Shown: positions 24,230 through 36,376 of the stretch, piece by piece
Layout: every line of letters starts with the position of its first letter
Numbering within the stretch: the first letter of the stretch is position 1
NCBI RefSeq assembly: GCF_000002425.4
Contig: NC_037263.1
Location: 4,898,959 to 4,962,958, forward strand
Source: Physcomitrium patens
Taxonomy: Eukaryota; Streptophyta; Bryopsida; Funariales; Funariaceae
Length of the DNA: 64,000 bases
Direction: 5' to 3'
Program-made: the position numbers and the translations under genes
Notes under the pieces: model-generated
The model's input: only the letters and a program-made list of their open reading frames with translations
Databases searched by the model: none
Told to the model about the DNA's origin: nothing

Positions 24230-24991
24230 TGTGATTGCTCGTTTTACTTATTTCGGAAGAAACCTCTCAGAATAAACCCGTATAGGGAGATTCGAATACG
24301 AGGAATGACTAGTTGCTTAAGCGTTCACGTTAGAGTCACACAATCAATTACCTCCTGAATATATCGTCTCTATTTCTAATATCTGAATACACAAGGAAAC
24401 TATAATCTCCTCCTTCACCTTATCGGTCTCTTCCTTATAACAATTCAGTCATACCAATAACTACTATTTCCACCAATATATTCACCCTCATAATCTCCAA
24501 CTGTAATACTGCGCCCTCATAGCTTTCAGCACACAATTACCCTCGTTCTAATCACTCGAATTCTTCACATAGAACTCCATTCACATTACAGTGTTTCATA
24601 CAAACACAGACTCATTCTCTCTGCTGAAATATAATCAGATTTTAGCATTCAATCTTTCTTCTTCTCAAATAATACCAATCACATTTCCATTCCATAATTC
24701 ACTTCACAATATTCAGAAACTCTCAATCCTCTTATTCAAAAAAAATAACAAACAAAAGAAAAGATGTAGCACTAAGCTTACGCCGACTCATACTATCACA
24801 GCGATGGCACCTTAATTAACTTCTACAACTCCTATATACTTTTCCTTGATTCTCGAGATTTTAACCGTAATTCTATAATTAATCACTTTTAATAACTAAA
24901 TCACTCATCCATCCTCCTAAATTTCCTATTATATGGACTATTAATATATTTTACCAATATCTTTCAAAAATGAATTAATATCTATTCTACA
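24230..24991 (-). repeat. 5' LTR of A2
   Basis: 762 bp. The plus strand reads from TGTGATTGCTC to ATTCTACA and is followed by the AGTAT duplication at 24992. Confidence 0.92.
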
Positions 24992-24996
24992 AGTAT

Positions 24997-26640
24997 CTGC
25001 ATTTGTCTTCTCAAATACATCTTAAAATCTTGATATTGGCTTGAAATTCCACTTGAAGTCTTTCTGTGAGTAGAAATACATGTGGCATAAATGATACAAG
25101 GTGATCCTTCATTTACAGCATGCAAGAAAGCTCTTGCACCTACAAATATAGGTTTAATTATATTAAACTTATAACTTTCTACTTGATTAACTATGCTTTT
25201 AGTTATACTTTCAGAAAAGTCAAGACTACAAGAAGTCCAATCTATTTTAGGATTATATTTTTCTAGCCATGATAAAGCTAAAATAATTGGATTAGAAAGA
25301 GATCTAATGATATTAAATATTACAAAGCTACTATGACTATTATTTGTTTTTCTATAGGAAGGATTTCATGAATAACATCTCCTGAATACAATGGACGTCT
25401 ATGACTTCTTCATGAACAAGTTTAGTTTTCTTCACTAAAAATATGCTATGTCTTTTAGCAAATTTTTCATCCAAGAAACATGTTGAGGCTCGTGAATCTA
25501 CCAAGGCAGAGGCTTTGTGATGTTTAGGTCTTAGAATAACATTTATCGTAAAGCATGGAGAGGGTTCTGAGGAGAGGATAGGACCTTTACTAGGTGTTGT
25601 ACAAGGTTCCAGTTGTATAGTCTCTATTGTAGCTGAACAAATTCATTTTCCAACATGTTATCTTTTTTGATCGCCGTACTCTTCATTTTATGGTTGTATC
25701 ACTTCTTTGGACAATGTTGAGCAGTGTATTTAGATTCTCCACAATATAAGCACAATCTTTCCTGATGATGATGAGTCTTTTCTTGCTCAGTAAGAAGTTT
25801 AAAGCGTACCACATCAATTTGAATATCCTCTACTCTCGAATGTATGTGTTGAAGAGATGTTGGTGTTGCCATTGAATTATAATAATGTTGAAGTCTACTT
25901 GTACAATTCTCAGATCGGAATTCAAAAAGATGATTGTCATACTTCACAGCAAAGTCAATTGCTTGACTCAATGTGTGAGGATTAGGTAAGTTGAGCATTA
26001 ATTTTTTTACCTCATATTGTAATCCATAAAAAAATTGGCTAATAAGTGCAATATCAATCCACTTGATATCAGTTGCAAGTTGTCAAAATTGTGAAGCATA
26101 CAATGTTAGTAATCAATTGCCTTGTCATAAAATACGGATCTTATTGGTTGCAACATGAATTGCATCATGTAATCCATACATGGATCAAAACTCCACCAAA
26201 AAACCTCTATATTATCTAATATTAGATCTTGTTATTCAATAAAAGATGAAAACCATGATAATGTTGAACTTGAAAGAAGTGTATCAATGAATCTAACTTG
26301 CAATCTTGGAGTTGGATAGCTTTGGGATTGAAGTTCAATCACAAATTGTACTTGATTGATAAAACTTCTAAACTTTGATTTCGTGCCATTAAACTTCTCG
26401 GGTAGGATAATTCTTAATTTTCTAACACTGAAAGGGTGTTCCACCATAGGAGAAGGGACATGATTTGGTACAGATGTTGAAGCAACTCCAATCATTTCTA
26501 TATCTTTACTTCCTGCCAATCTTATTGCTCCTTATGGTGGTAAATTGAGTTGATGCATTGCAAGCATTAACTCCTTCAAATATTCTTACATTTATGCCAT
26601 TGCATTCTTCATTTCAGCAAGTTCTCCCATGATAACACTT
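24997..26640 (-). pseudogene. Element B gag and protease
   Basis: Gag occupies 25640-26640 on the minus strand. An N-terminal open piece (26232-26519) has LRIILPEKFNGTKSKFRSF, and a C-terminal piece (25699-25998) ends in a zinc knuckle CLYCGESKYTAQHC with His changed to Tyr. The protease at 25.0-25.62 kb has ALVDSRAST, the D[ST]GA site with Gly to Arg. Its downstream end is cut by A2, and RT continues at 18545. Confidence 0.72.
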
Positions 26641-26841
26641 AGAAAAGAGAAGATGTCTAATATCGCTCAAGTCAAATAGAAGAAAGGACTTGAGAACAAA
26701 GAAAATATTAAGGACAATATCAATTTAGAAGAGGGTAATCCACAACTTCTAATATGCTATGTCTTATTAAGAAAAAGGGATAATCTATTTTTAATCAAGA
26801 TTAGACAAAGCTTTAATATTGTAAGTACACTCTTGCCACTC

Positions 26842-27401
26842 TGTCAAGGATAAGAATATGATAAAAATAAATAAATAAGTGAGACTTCTCTCAAAGAAAG
26901 ATGACAAAATAGAAATAACTTGATATGTATATTAAGAAAGAAATTGGAATGACTATTATGAAAAGTCAAGAAAACTAAAGACCCTTGAAACTGCACTGGA
27001 AGTAAGAAAAGAGTTGATAAGAGTGAAGAAGGCTCGAGTCTTGTCTCTATATATACGATCTAAGTAGGGGCTACGTGGCTATGTTCTATAGGACCTCCAA
27101 TATGTGTTGACTTTGTAGGACACATGCCTTGACTTACAAGGCAAGTTTTTCCACGTGTGGGCCATATAATTAGCTTGGTCTTTAAGCTAACAATATGTAT
27201 GGTACATGGCCAACTTGTTGACGACATTTATAATCCAAAAAGTCAATTAAAGACACCTATAAAGTCAAAGCAGTATCTATGAAGCTTTTAGGAAGCTTCC
27301 ATAATAAATATTATAAAATTAACTTACTTTTACCTATTTTTACATACTTCTACCTATTTATACAAGTAATTATTGGCTTACATGTAAATAAGCATGACAC
27401 A
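26842..27401 (-). repeat. 5' LTR of element B
   Basis: 560 bp, a close match to 14590-15150. The minus strand after its end reads GAGTGGCAAGAGTGTAC, which may be a worn initiator-Met primer site. Confidence 0.8.
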
Positions 27402-27406
27402 CACGG

Positions 27407-28215
27407 TCCCTATTATAGGTAGATAAATTTATTTTTTGATATTTTTTCATCTTTGACAATTGTACTCTTTATTTTGTAGTTGCATCATTTCTTTGGACAA
27501 TGGTTGGCAGTGCATTTAGCTTCTCCACAATATAAACACAGTCTTTTTTGGTAATAATGAATCTTTTCTAATTCAGTACGAAGTTTAAAACATATTGTAT
27601 CAATTTCTATGTCTTCTACTTTCAAATGTTTAGATTGAAAAGTCTTTGGTATTGTCATTGAATTGTAATGTGGAGGTTTTCTGAAGTGGTTGTCAGATTA
27701 AATTTTAAAAAGTTGATTGTTACACTTCACAACAAAATTAATTCTTTGACTCAATATTTGAAGATCTGATAAGTTGAGTATGAATTTATTTACCTCATAT
27801 TATAATTTGTAGAAAATTTGGCTAATAAAGATTGAAGTTCAATCATAAGTTCATTATGTAGGATTGAAGTTCAATCATAAGTTCATAATGTGGGATTGAA
27901 GTTCAATCATACGTTGTACTTGATTGATAAATCTTCAAAATTTGGATCTTATGCCATCAAACTTCTCAAGTAAGCCAGCTCTGAATTTTTTAACATTGGA
28001 AGAATATTCTACTATAAGAAAAGAGATGTAATTTAATATAGATGTTGAAGTGGCTCCAATCATATCTGTATCTTTACTTCTTACTATTTGTATTTCTCTT
28101 GGTGGCAATAATTTGAGTTGATACATTGCAAGCATCAACTCCCTCAATTACTTTTGTATTTGTATAACTACACTCTTCATTTCAAGAAGCTCTCCCATGA
28201 TAAAACTTAGAAGAA
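27407..28215 (-). pseudogene. Element C gag remnant
   Basis: Corresponds along its length to element B gag: the zinc-knuckle region near 27500-27560, and the N-terminal FDGIRSKF-like motif near 27935-27960 in open piece 27935-28147. A short stretch (about 27830-27915) contains a repeated 'gattgaagttcaatcataagttc' unit expanded to three copies. Frames are destroyed. Confidence 0.65.
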
Positions 28216-28409
28216 AAAAAATCTGATATTGCTTAAGTCAAGTACAAGAGAGGACTTTAGAATAAAGAAAATATTAAAAATAAATATTAATTTAGAAGAG
28301 CATAATCCACAACTTTTAATATGCTTATAGCTTATTAAGAGAAAGAGATAATTAATTCTTAATCAAAAAAAGACAAAGTTCTAATATTATAAGTATACTC
28401 TTATCAATC

Positions 28410-28959
28410 TGTTAACAACATGAATTGAAATAAGATACATAAACCTATAAAATTTGTATTAAAAGAAAAGTAACAAAATAAAAATAAAGAAGTATGTATA
28501 TTAAAAAGAAACTACAATGGCTATTGCCAAAAGATAAAGAAGCTAGAGACTCTTGAAACTAGACTAGAAGCAAGAAAGGAGTTGCGAAGAATGAAGAAGG
28601 CTTCATTCTTGCCTCTAAATATACTATCTACTTAGGATCTATATAGCAACATTCTATAGGACCTCCAAAAACATATTGACTTTATATGACACGTATCTTA
28701 ACTTGTAAGGCAAGTTTTTCATATGGATGCCACATAATTAGCTTCTTCTATAAGTTACCAACATATATGGTACATAGTTAGCTTATTCAAGTTTCTAACC
28801 TATCAATCAACTACAAATACATATAAAGTCAAAATAGCATCTAAAAAGCTTTTAGAAAGCTTTTCTAGAAGTTATTATGAAATTAATCTTCTTTTACCTA
28901 ATTCTATCTATTCATATCACTTAAGTAATAATTAAAATAGATATTTATTTGTGATATGA
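28410..28959 (-). repeat. 5' LTR of element C
   Basis: 550 bp matching 4472-5020 in length and in shared landmarks (tagacacgtatc-type and aagtatgtata segments). It closes element C on the right. Confidence 0.75.
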
Positions 28960-30170
28960 GTATATATTTAACAAATAATTAAAAAAATATTATTATATTA
29001 GAAATGTTTATAATATGTAAAAATTAGTTAAAGCATATTATATGTTAATAAATCTAGATGTATTTTAGAAAGATTAGTAGATTAAATTAAAAAGAATTGG
29101 TATAAGATACTTTACTTTGTTTTTTTTACTTATTTTTATTTTGACATTAAAGAAAATATAGGATCTAAATATTTAGTATAAAGCCTTAGAAGAAGGTTGA
29201 ATCCTAAGGATGAAAATCTAAACTAATAGGAGGCTAATTGAAAGGGATGAAAGTAAGGAATGGTCGGATGAAGACAAGGAATGGAAAACTTCATCCCTAT
29301 TGCTTGAATACCATGTCCAATGAACTTTGAAGAGACTGCCTGTGACCTTAATAAGGGTTTTGGCAACTTCAAAAAGAGTATTTGAGAATTAGAAGCAAGG
29401 TTATAAATTTTAGGATTTGAAATATAAATTGTATATACAAATTAGAGGATTTGGAGTCAGGAAGAAGAAGTTATAGCCGTTTGAAGTTAAGGTATTAATT
29501 TAAGATATAATGTTACACTTTTGAGGATATGAAGAGATGTACGGTACCTTTTGAAGATCAAAAGATGGAACTGGAATGGTAATTTTAAGGCCTACAGTTT
29601 TTATGAAAGAATTGTTTCTTTTGAAATTCATATATAGGAATTTTAGGGAGTTGAAGATAGTGCTTCCAAATCAGAGGCAGTAAGTTAGTGATTTTATTCA
29701 TAGTAATGGTTGGAGCCAGATCTTTATTTTTTGGACAAAGTTTTAGCTCAAACCTTTTGAAAAAGATAGATTATTGTATTAAAAAGTCATACATACAAAT
29801 TTTGTGGCATTTAAGTACTTAATTTGTGAGATGTGAAGAAAATTGCATGCAGGTGTATAAAAACTAGGGTTTGAAGCTACTATTATAATTTTAGTGATAT
29901 CTTAAGATTCGTAATAAATTTATAGTTGAATTTTTTTGTGGTAGTTATTAGAAGTACATTAGTACTTTATGTAAAATTTGAGTATGTTTCAATGGTCCAA
30001 TTAGAAGATATGAGTTGTTCAAGTTTTGAAATAATATCCTACAAGGATATATAAGGATTTAGAGTTTTATCATATTTTGGATGTTTTTGGAAACTTAAGA
30101 CTTATATATTTGGTATAATTGCTCCTAAAGTTAGTCTTTTCTATTTGAAGACTTAATTGAGTAATTAATA
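28960..30170. mobile_element. Insert F2, LTR-like sequence related to F1
   Basis: No pol motifs. It shares several segments in the same order with F1 (16357-17671), for example around 29300-29350 and 29790-29880. It separates the right edge of element C from the pol of element E, so it is probably a solo LTR inserted in E next to C. The ends are not resolved. Confidence 0.4.
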
Positions 30171-33000
30171 ATAGCCAAGAGCCCAATGCTTTCTTGAAGC
30201 AAATTCTTTCTATCTCAACAATGTATTGAATAAGACATATGAAAAAGAAATTGTAAAATTGAATAATACCTATACATTGAAGAAAAAGTTTAAGGTAACA
30301 AAGCTTAAATATGATATTATCCTTGATATGCCATTGCTAAAGGTAGAAATAAGCAAGTTAATTTACTAACAAGGATAATTTCTTTCAAAGATGGTAGATA
30401 CAAGGTGATTTATCATGCCTTCGCATTGAGTATGGTAAAAAAATAATATATGTAGTGATTCTAAATCTTGCTTCAATGGTGGAAAAGAAAGCCAAAAGAG
30501 CTAAACAAGAAAAATTATTCATATGTAAATATCATCATGTCTTTTTCAACTGACTTATTTAGTGGCATGCCACCTAATTGAGGTGCCATCTTCCAAATAG
30601 AACTATTCCTCAGAGCTAAATTGATAAATCAACCAATTTATTACTTAACACTAAATGAACTTGAAGAGCTATAAAAGATATTGAATGAACTCTTAAAAAA
30701 TGACCTTATTGAAGAAAGCATATTGCTATAAGGAGCACTTATATTCTTTGTAATCAAAAATGATGGTAGACTTTGGCTTTGCATCAACTATCAAGGCGTC
30801 AATAAGTAAACTATTAAAAATGCATACCCTCTTCTACATGTGGATGACTTTCTTGATCAACTTTGAGATACAACCATCTTTAGCAAATTGAACCTTTAGA
30901 GTGGCTATTTGTAGATACCTATTATAAAGAAAGATATAAAAAAGATGATATTTTTTATGAATTATGAATATTTTGAATGGCTTATTTTACCTTTTGGCCT
31001 CACCAATGCTCCAACTTCGTTCATGGATCACATGAATAGACTGTTTCAAGATCTTTTGGATAAGTATATATTTGTTTTTATTGATGATTTCTTAGACTAT
31101 AGTAAAACCTCTAAAGAACATGAGTAAAATCTACAAAAAGTATTGTACTAACTATAAGATAGTTACTTCTATTATAAGCAATCAAATTGTAAATTTAAGA
31201 AATCAAAGGTCATTTTTTTGAGGCATGTAGTATTCTTCGAAGGTATGCATATGAAGTAAGATAAGATGAAAGTAGTAGAGGATTGGCCAACCTCTAAGGA
31301 TGCTTCTAAAGTTTGCTTATTTTTAAGTCTTGATAGACATCATAGCCATTTTGTTTAATAATTTGCATACATTGGTGCTTCATTGATAAGCTTATTAAGG
31401 AAAGGTGCCCTGTTTGAATAGAATCTAGAATAGCAAAGTGTCTTCAATAAATTAAAGGAAGCACTCATTATTACTTTAATATTCTAATCATATGAATAAA
31501 ATCTTCTTTATTAACTTAATATTAATGATTTTAACTTTGCTATTAGTATGGTCCTTTAATAATTTTTTAGTAGGAGCCTTCAACTTGTGGCGTATCAATC
31601 ATGCAAGCTCAAAAGGATAGAACACAATTACTTTGTACGTGATTGAGAGGAATTAGTAATTATAGATATTATAAAGGTATGATGTTACTATCTATTGAAG
31701 AAGCCAATGATTGTTTGGATTGACCATCAATTCTTACTATTTGATTTGTATGTGAAAAATATAAAATTACAATATCATTGTTGGAAAAAACAACTGTAGT
31801 TCTTTGATATTCAGCTTGAATATAAGTAAGTGCAACAATATACTATGATGGATATTTTATCACAAAGATCAAACTTAAAGCTCAAATTGGAAGACAATGC
31901 AAAAGTTGCTACATTTAGTAGTATTATTTCAAATCTAATCAAAAGAAAAAAATAGAAGAAAACTATACATAAGATGCTTATTTTAAGATCGATTGAACGT
32001 AGATAATGTGTAATATCAAGATTACTATTTTAGTGATGGCTTGCTCTATTTCAAAAAGCAGATTTGTATACCTGACAATGCTATATTCTAGACAATCATA
32101 CTTAAAGAGAAACACAACATTCCAATATTTGGACATTTAAGGCGAGAGAAGATTCTAGAACAGATCTTAAAGACATGATTTTGGATAGGTTTGGATCATA
32201 ATGTTTAAGCTTTTGTGTACTCCTACGAGTCATGTTAATATAATAAAGTATACAACATGACATCTCTTAGACTATTGTAGCCAATTCCACTACTTAGAGC
32301 ATAATGGAAGTATGTGATTATGGATCTCATTACAAGTTTGTTACATATGTCTCATAATTACTATCTTTGTAGATTGACTCTTGAAGTAACTTAATTTGGT
32401 TATGATTTATTCTAATATTAATGCCTCAATACTTGCATAAGTTTTCTTTGACATTGTCTTTTATTACCATGAGTTACTTCATGCCATCATTTTAAATCAA
32501 GAACCGTGCTTCACAAAGAATTTCTAACAAGCTTTATTCAAGCTATTAGATACACAACTTGCTATATTTATGGCATTCTATTCTCAAAAAAATAGACAAA
32601 TAGAGCATACAAATTGGACTTTAGAGGATATGCTACAAATATTTGTGGTAGTTTATATAATCACTGGGATGAATATTTGACACCTTTGGAGTTTGCTTAA
32701 AATGATAATATTTAAGTAAGTATTGCTCATTGACCACTCTTTTTTAATAGCATTTAGCATTTGATTATGTCAATAATTCTCTATCATCCAATTGACATCA
32801 ATAATTCAATAATAGAAGATTTTATACAATGACTTATAATAGTCTTATAGGAGATATGGCATTGTTTCTTTATTGCATAGAATCAATAAAAGTAATATAG
32901 AAATAACTACCAATAATACAAGATCTTCTAAAAAAGTAATTAGGTGTTATTGTCCAATGCCAACTTTTTACTTGCTACATCAATCTAAGTCATAAGATGG
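30171..33000 (+). pseudogene. Element E pol pseudogene (protease, RT, RNase H, integrase)
   Basis: Protease end at about 30310-30345 (YDIILDMPLLK). RT at 30560-31330 with LWLCINYQGVNK-like, FSKLNL and, in the longest open piece (30945-31127), [15 protein letters not shown] and FVFIDDFLDYSK, which keeps the FxDD-type palm motif. RNase H lies around 31400-31870 and integrase at 31.9-32.85 kb (KHNIPIFGHLRREKIL-like zinc region, then a decayed core). The frame is lost in dozens of places. Plus orientation matches the gag at 3349-4471. Confidence 0.72.
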
Positions 33001-33390
33001 CATCTTAGTGACTTAGACCTTTTTGAATTTTAATAGTGATTTTTGATATTAAATATTGCCTTGAGCTTCTACCTTATATTTGGATCTATTCAATCTTTCT
33101 TGTTTCATAGCTTAAAGAGTTTTATACTAAATCAAGATGCTTTTGAGATTGACACCAACCACCACCACCATTAATTATGATTAATGATTAGTAGGAATAT
33201 GAAATAGATAAGATTTTAGAGCACCACTATCTTTGCCATGGCAATGGATATTTACAACTTTGATAAAAAGTCCTTTAAAAAGCTTATTCCGTCTATAATA
33301 CAATATAAAAATTAATGCACAACCTCATCTATTCTCAAAAAATAAATTAAAAATACCATCAAAAGCAAAATAATAACATTGTGCATTAGT

Positions 33391-33404
33391 AGAAGGGGAT
33401 TAAT
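33391..33404 (+). other. Polypurine tract of element E
   Basis: agaaggggattaat directly precedes the 3' LTR, as expected for second-strand priming. Confidence 0.6.
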
Positions 33405-33907
33405 TATAACAAGGTATTTATACTGTTGATGAATAAAAATAGATAGTTGGAGTCATTTTTGAAAAGGTTCTAGAATTGAAGCTAGATTAGTGGTCTATAT
33501 GGGATCCACCATATAATATTCTAAAAAGACATAGGATGGTTATTTATATGGGGTCTAACTTTAGAAACTTTTTTAAAAAGTAATTATCTTAGTTGGATCT
33601 ATCATTAAGAACAAAAAGAATAGTTATCTTGGTTGAATAAAGTATAAATAAGATTGGCTAAGGCCATTTGGATATTTGGTCAGGTATAACTTTGGTTCTT
33701 TTCTCTCAATTAAGTTTGATTTGTATTTTTTCTATTTTATTCTATTTTATTATCTTTTACTCTATTCTTTTTTTTTTTATTATTCTAGTCTATTTAATTC
33801 TCTTCAATTTTTTTTTAGTTTTCTCTATCTTATATTCTAATGGAATTTATGTTGTTGTAGATTGGAAGGGTTTTAGATCTTAAAAAAAATTTAATTTTGT
33901 TTTAGTG
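33405..33907 (+). repeat. 3' LTR of element E
   Basis: About 503 bp, similar to 2655-3164 throughout, with more A/T changes. The right end is approximate. Confidence 0.7.
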
Positions 33908-34500
33908 GTTTTACTATTGAAAAAATGATCATTATGCATAATCTACAAAAATTTGGTTGTACTAGGTATCTAAGTGTAAAAATTCTAAGATTAGTACTTA
34001 GTATTATTAAAAGATTAGTTAGTCTATTAAATACCTTCTTATAGATTTAAGATCTCAACTAACAACTTGTAGTGTCTTTTAAGTTTTGGTTCTAGTGCTC
34101 TTATTTATGTTGCAATTAGTCTAAACTTTTCTTTGCAATTACACATGTTGATCACTCTTATCACTACCAATGTTAGAACTAGGACTAATAATTTTTCTTT
34201 GACATCAATAAGTATGTAAATCTTACTATTTCTTCTTTTTTTTCTATGAAAATTGATTGTTATAATTGTTGCACTACAAATCATTAAATGTACCAATTAA
34301 TCTATAGATGCAAAAGAAGGTTGTGAAAAAGAATTACATCTACATATTACAATAGTGGCTAGACTTGGGCGTCATATTGCAAAGAAATCTTATATAAAAA
34401 TCTTATTGTGTCTGACATAATAATCCATATAAAAAAATAAATACCACAGATATATATACCAAGTGAAGATTGTATCGTTAATGAAAGACGTTTTGGCTCT
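33908..34500 (+). pseudogene. Possible Ty1/copia remnant (RT-RNase H junction)
   Basis: The segment about 33990-34130 aligns by eye with 57240-57400 (shared agattagttagtc..tcaaata-type run and a later ttcttatttat run), which lies just after copia RT in the fragment at 56509. No frame is readable. Evidence is weak; it could instead be unrelated AT-rich DNA. Confidence 0.35.
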
Positions 34501-35833
34501 TCAATGCTTGCTTTGTGCAATAAGTATTAGTAAATATTTGTATGTCTATTTCTTAATCTAATTTACAATGACATTCTTTTTTGTAGTACAATTACAAAGA
34601 CGCATTTTATTGATAGTGAATTATATATTGAATCTAATTTCTTAATTTGTCTTTTTGAGATTTATTATTATCATCTTTAGAATATGTTGCTCAATATTAA
34701 TTAATATCAAAATTAAAATATAAAGCTAAAACACCAAAGTTAATATTATTATTATTTATACTTATAAAGTTTATAGAAATATATCTATTTTTAGTATAAT
34801 AATATTTTTATTAACTAAATCAACTAGTATATGTATTTATTGATTAAAAATCTAAGCTTAAATAGTCTAATTTCTTAGCTTTTTGCTTAGCATCCTTAGA
34901 AAAAATGAATTTGTATTGATAGTATTTCTTGTTGTACTTCTCCAAGTATTTTTGAGTGATTGTAAGAAGTTTGTTATTAGCTTGATAAAAGAGATCTTTA
35001 AAATTTTGCTATGGTTGCCAATATTGTTAAAGCAAGTTCATTTCTTTGGCCTCTTTTTTCTCTTGTCTAAATCCTTATTGCTTTTATTTTGTTTTTTTTG
35101 TTTTTTCATTTTATTTTCTCACATCTAGTGTCAATTGCTCTATTACAATCTTTTCTAATTTAATGCATTATATTTCAATTATAATTTAATTTTTTAATAC
35201 AATATAATATGATTAATTTTTGAGATCTTCTTTATAGTCTTATAATAATGGAAATCTCACCAAAACTTACATATAATATATAAAAGATGTCTTTATCAAT
35301 ATTATTATTATATAGGTAGGATTTTGATAATTATATTTATCTTTGAATTTGCAAAGTGATAGTTGAATTTAAAAAAAATTAATAGATAGATTTATATACA
35401 AAGTTAATTCTTATGGAGCAAAAACTTCTTCATTAAATCTCAATTCATTTTTTAATTTTTTATTTCATTTTATATTTTATTCATAATAATTATAATTATA
35501 GAATTAATGTATAATGAAATCTAAGATGAGCTATCCCTTAAATTAATATTAATTATTGCTATTTTTTTTGATGTTGATTATCTTTTTGTCAGAAAAGAAG
35601 AATCTCCTACATAATTGACTATTTGTTAAAAACAAAAAGTTAATCAAAGCCATTTTTATCTTTATAGAAACAATACATAATAAGTTCTTAACCATTATTA
35701 AACCCTTTTATACATACTTACTTCAAAGCTACATCCATTATAAGCAATATGATAGAAATGACTTACTTCAATGATATTTATTATTTAAATGACAACTTCA
35801 AAATATTAAAATAATTTTAGGTACTTTTGTAGA
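34501..35833. other. AT-rich DNA without a recognisable gene
   Basis: No LTR, pol motif or RNA gene was recognised. The open stretch at 34883-35128 is Phe/Leu-rich, typical of T-rich DNA. Confidence 0.5.
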
Positions 35834-36376
35834 TATCAAGGATAAGAATCTTAAAGAAAGAAAATCTCAATACACTCTTATGTCACTTAAAAGACTAAAA
35901 AATCAGTCAAAGATGATAATATATTGAATTAAAATAGCTATTGCTAAAGATAAGAGGACTGGAAAATCTTGAAACAAAACTAAGGACTAGAAAGGCATTC
36001 ATAAGAGTGAAGAATGCTTTATTCTTGCTTCTATATATAATTTCTAATTAGGAACTATGTGATGAAATTCTATAGTACTTCCAATACATATTGACTTTAT
36101 TAGATATATGACTTAACTTATAAGATAAATTAACTATATATATATATATACCATATAAATAGCTTGTTCTACAAGTTATATGTGTATTACGTGCCTAACT
36201 TATTGATTAAGTTTTCAACCTATCAATTAACTACAAACACATAAAAAATCAAAGTAATATCTACAAAGCTTCTAAAAAGCTTTTCTAAAAGATATTATGA
36301 AATTAAATTAATTTTATCTACTTCTACTTAATTATATAGATAATTATTAGAATAAATATATATGTTTGTGATATTA
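35834..36376 (-). repeat. 3' LTR of element B3
   Basis: About 543 bp, similar to 14590-15150 but more decayed, followed on the right by the same internal sequence (aggaatgagttctacgaggag-like). Confidence 0.7.

Larger units (their letters stand above)
18546..24991 (-). mobile_element. Family A non-autonomous element, copy A2
   Basis: 6.45 kb with LTRs at 18546-19308 and 24230-24991 (763 and 762 bp) and a perfect 5-bp target duplication AGTAT at 18541-18545 and 24992-24996. On the minus strand the order is 5' LTR, primer site, gag, protease, truncated RT, coiled-coil ORF, 3' LTR, the same as A1. It lies between the protease and RT of element B. The empty site reads through as the matching D2 sequence near 42815. 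Confidence 0.92.
14590..27401 (-). mobile_element. Chromodomain gypsy element B, nested in C
   Basis: LTRs 14590-15150 (561 bp) and 26842-27401 (560 bp) match in length and orientation. The minus-strand order is gag (25.64-26.64 kb), protease (25.0-25.62), RT (17.82-18.54), integrase and chromodomain (15.3-17.8), split by A2 and by insert F1. The flanks cgtag (14585-14589) and cacgg (27402-27406) could be one target duplication, CGCGG-like, after C-to-T/G-to-A decay; this is tentative. Removing B rejoins the protease and gag of element C. Confidence 0.8.
4472..28959 (-). mobile_element. Chromodomain-type gypsy element C, split by A1 and B
   Basis: The LTRs at 4472-5020 and 28410-28959 are the same length (about 549 and 550 bp) and lie in the same orientation. 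Between them the minus-strand pol is read in pieces: 5021-5128 and 11447-14589 (end of pol through protease), then gag at 27407-28215. The pieces are separated by family A copy A1 (5129-11441) and element B (14590-27401). The join 5128/11447 restores a continuous sequence that resembles the same place in element B near 16070. No clear target duplication was found for C itself (ggaat against gtata). Confidence 0.75.
2655..33907 (+). mobile_element. Gypsy element E, split by nested insertions
   Basis: Two similar direct repeats (2655-3164 and 33405-33907) flank gag-like sequence on the left (3349-4471) and pol-like sequence on the right (30171-33000), all on the plus strand. The 24.5 kb between 4472 and 28959 is element C and its own inserts, and 28960-30170 is another LTR-like insert. 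Removing these leaves an ordinary gag-pol order of about 5.5 kb. A degraded initiator-Met-type primer site follows the left LTR and a purine tract precedes the right LTR. Many stops and indels make it the oldest layer of this nest. The pairing of the two ends is inferred from LTR similarity and domain order. Confidence 0.72.

Noticed and set aside
34883..35128. 81-codon hydrophobic ORF that could be a membrane protein
   Set aside because: T-rich DNA gives Phe/Leu-rich frames by chance; no neighbouring gene structure.
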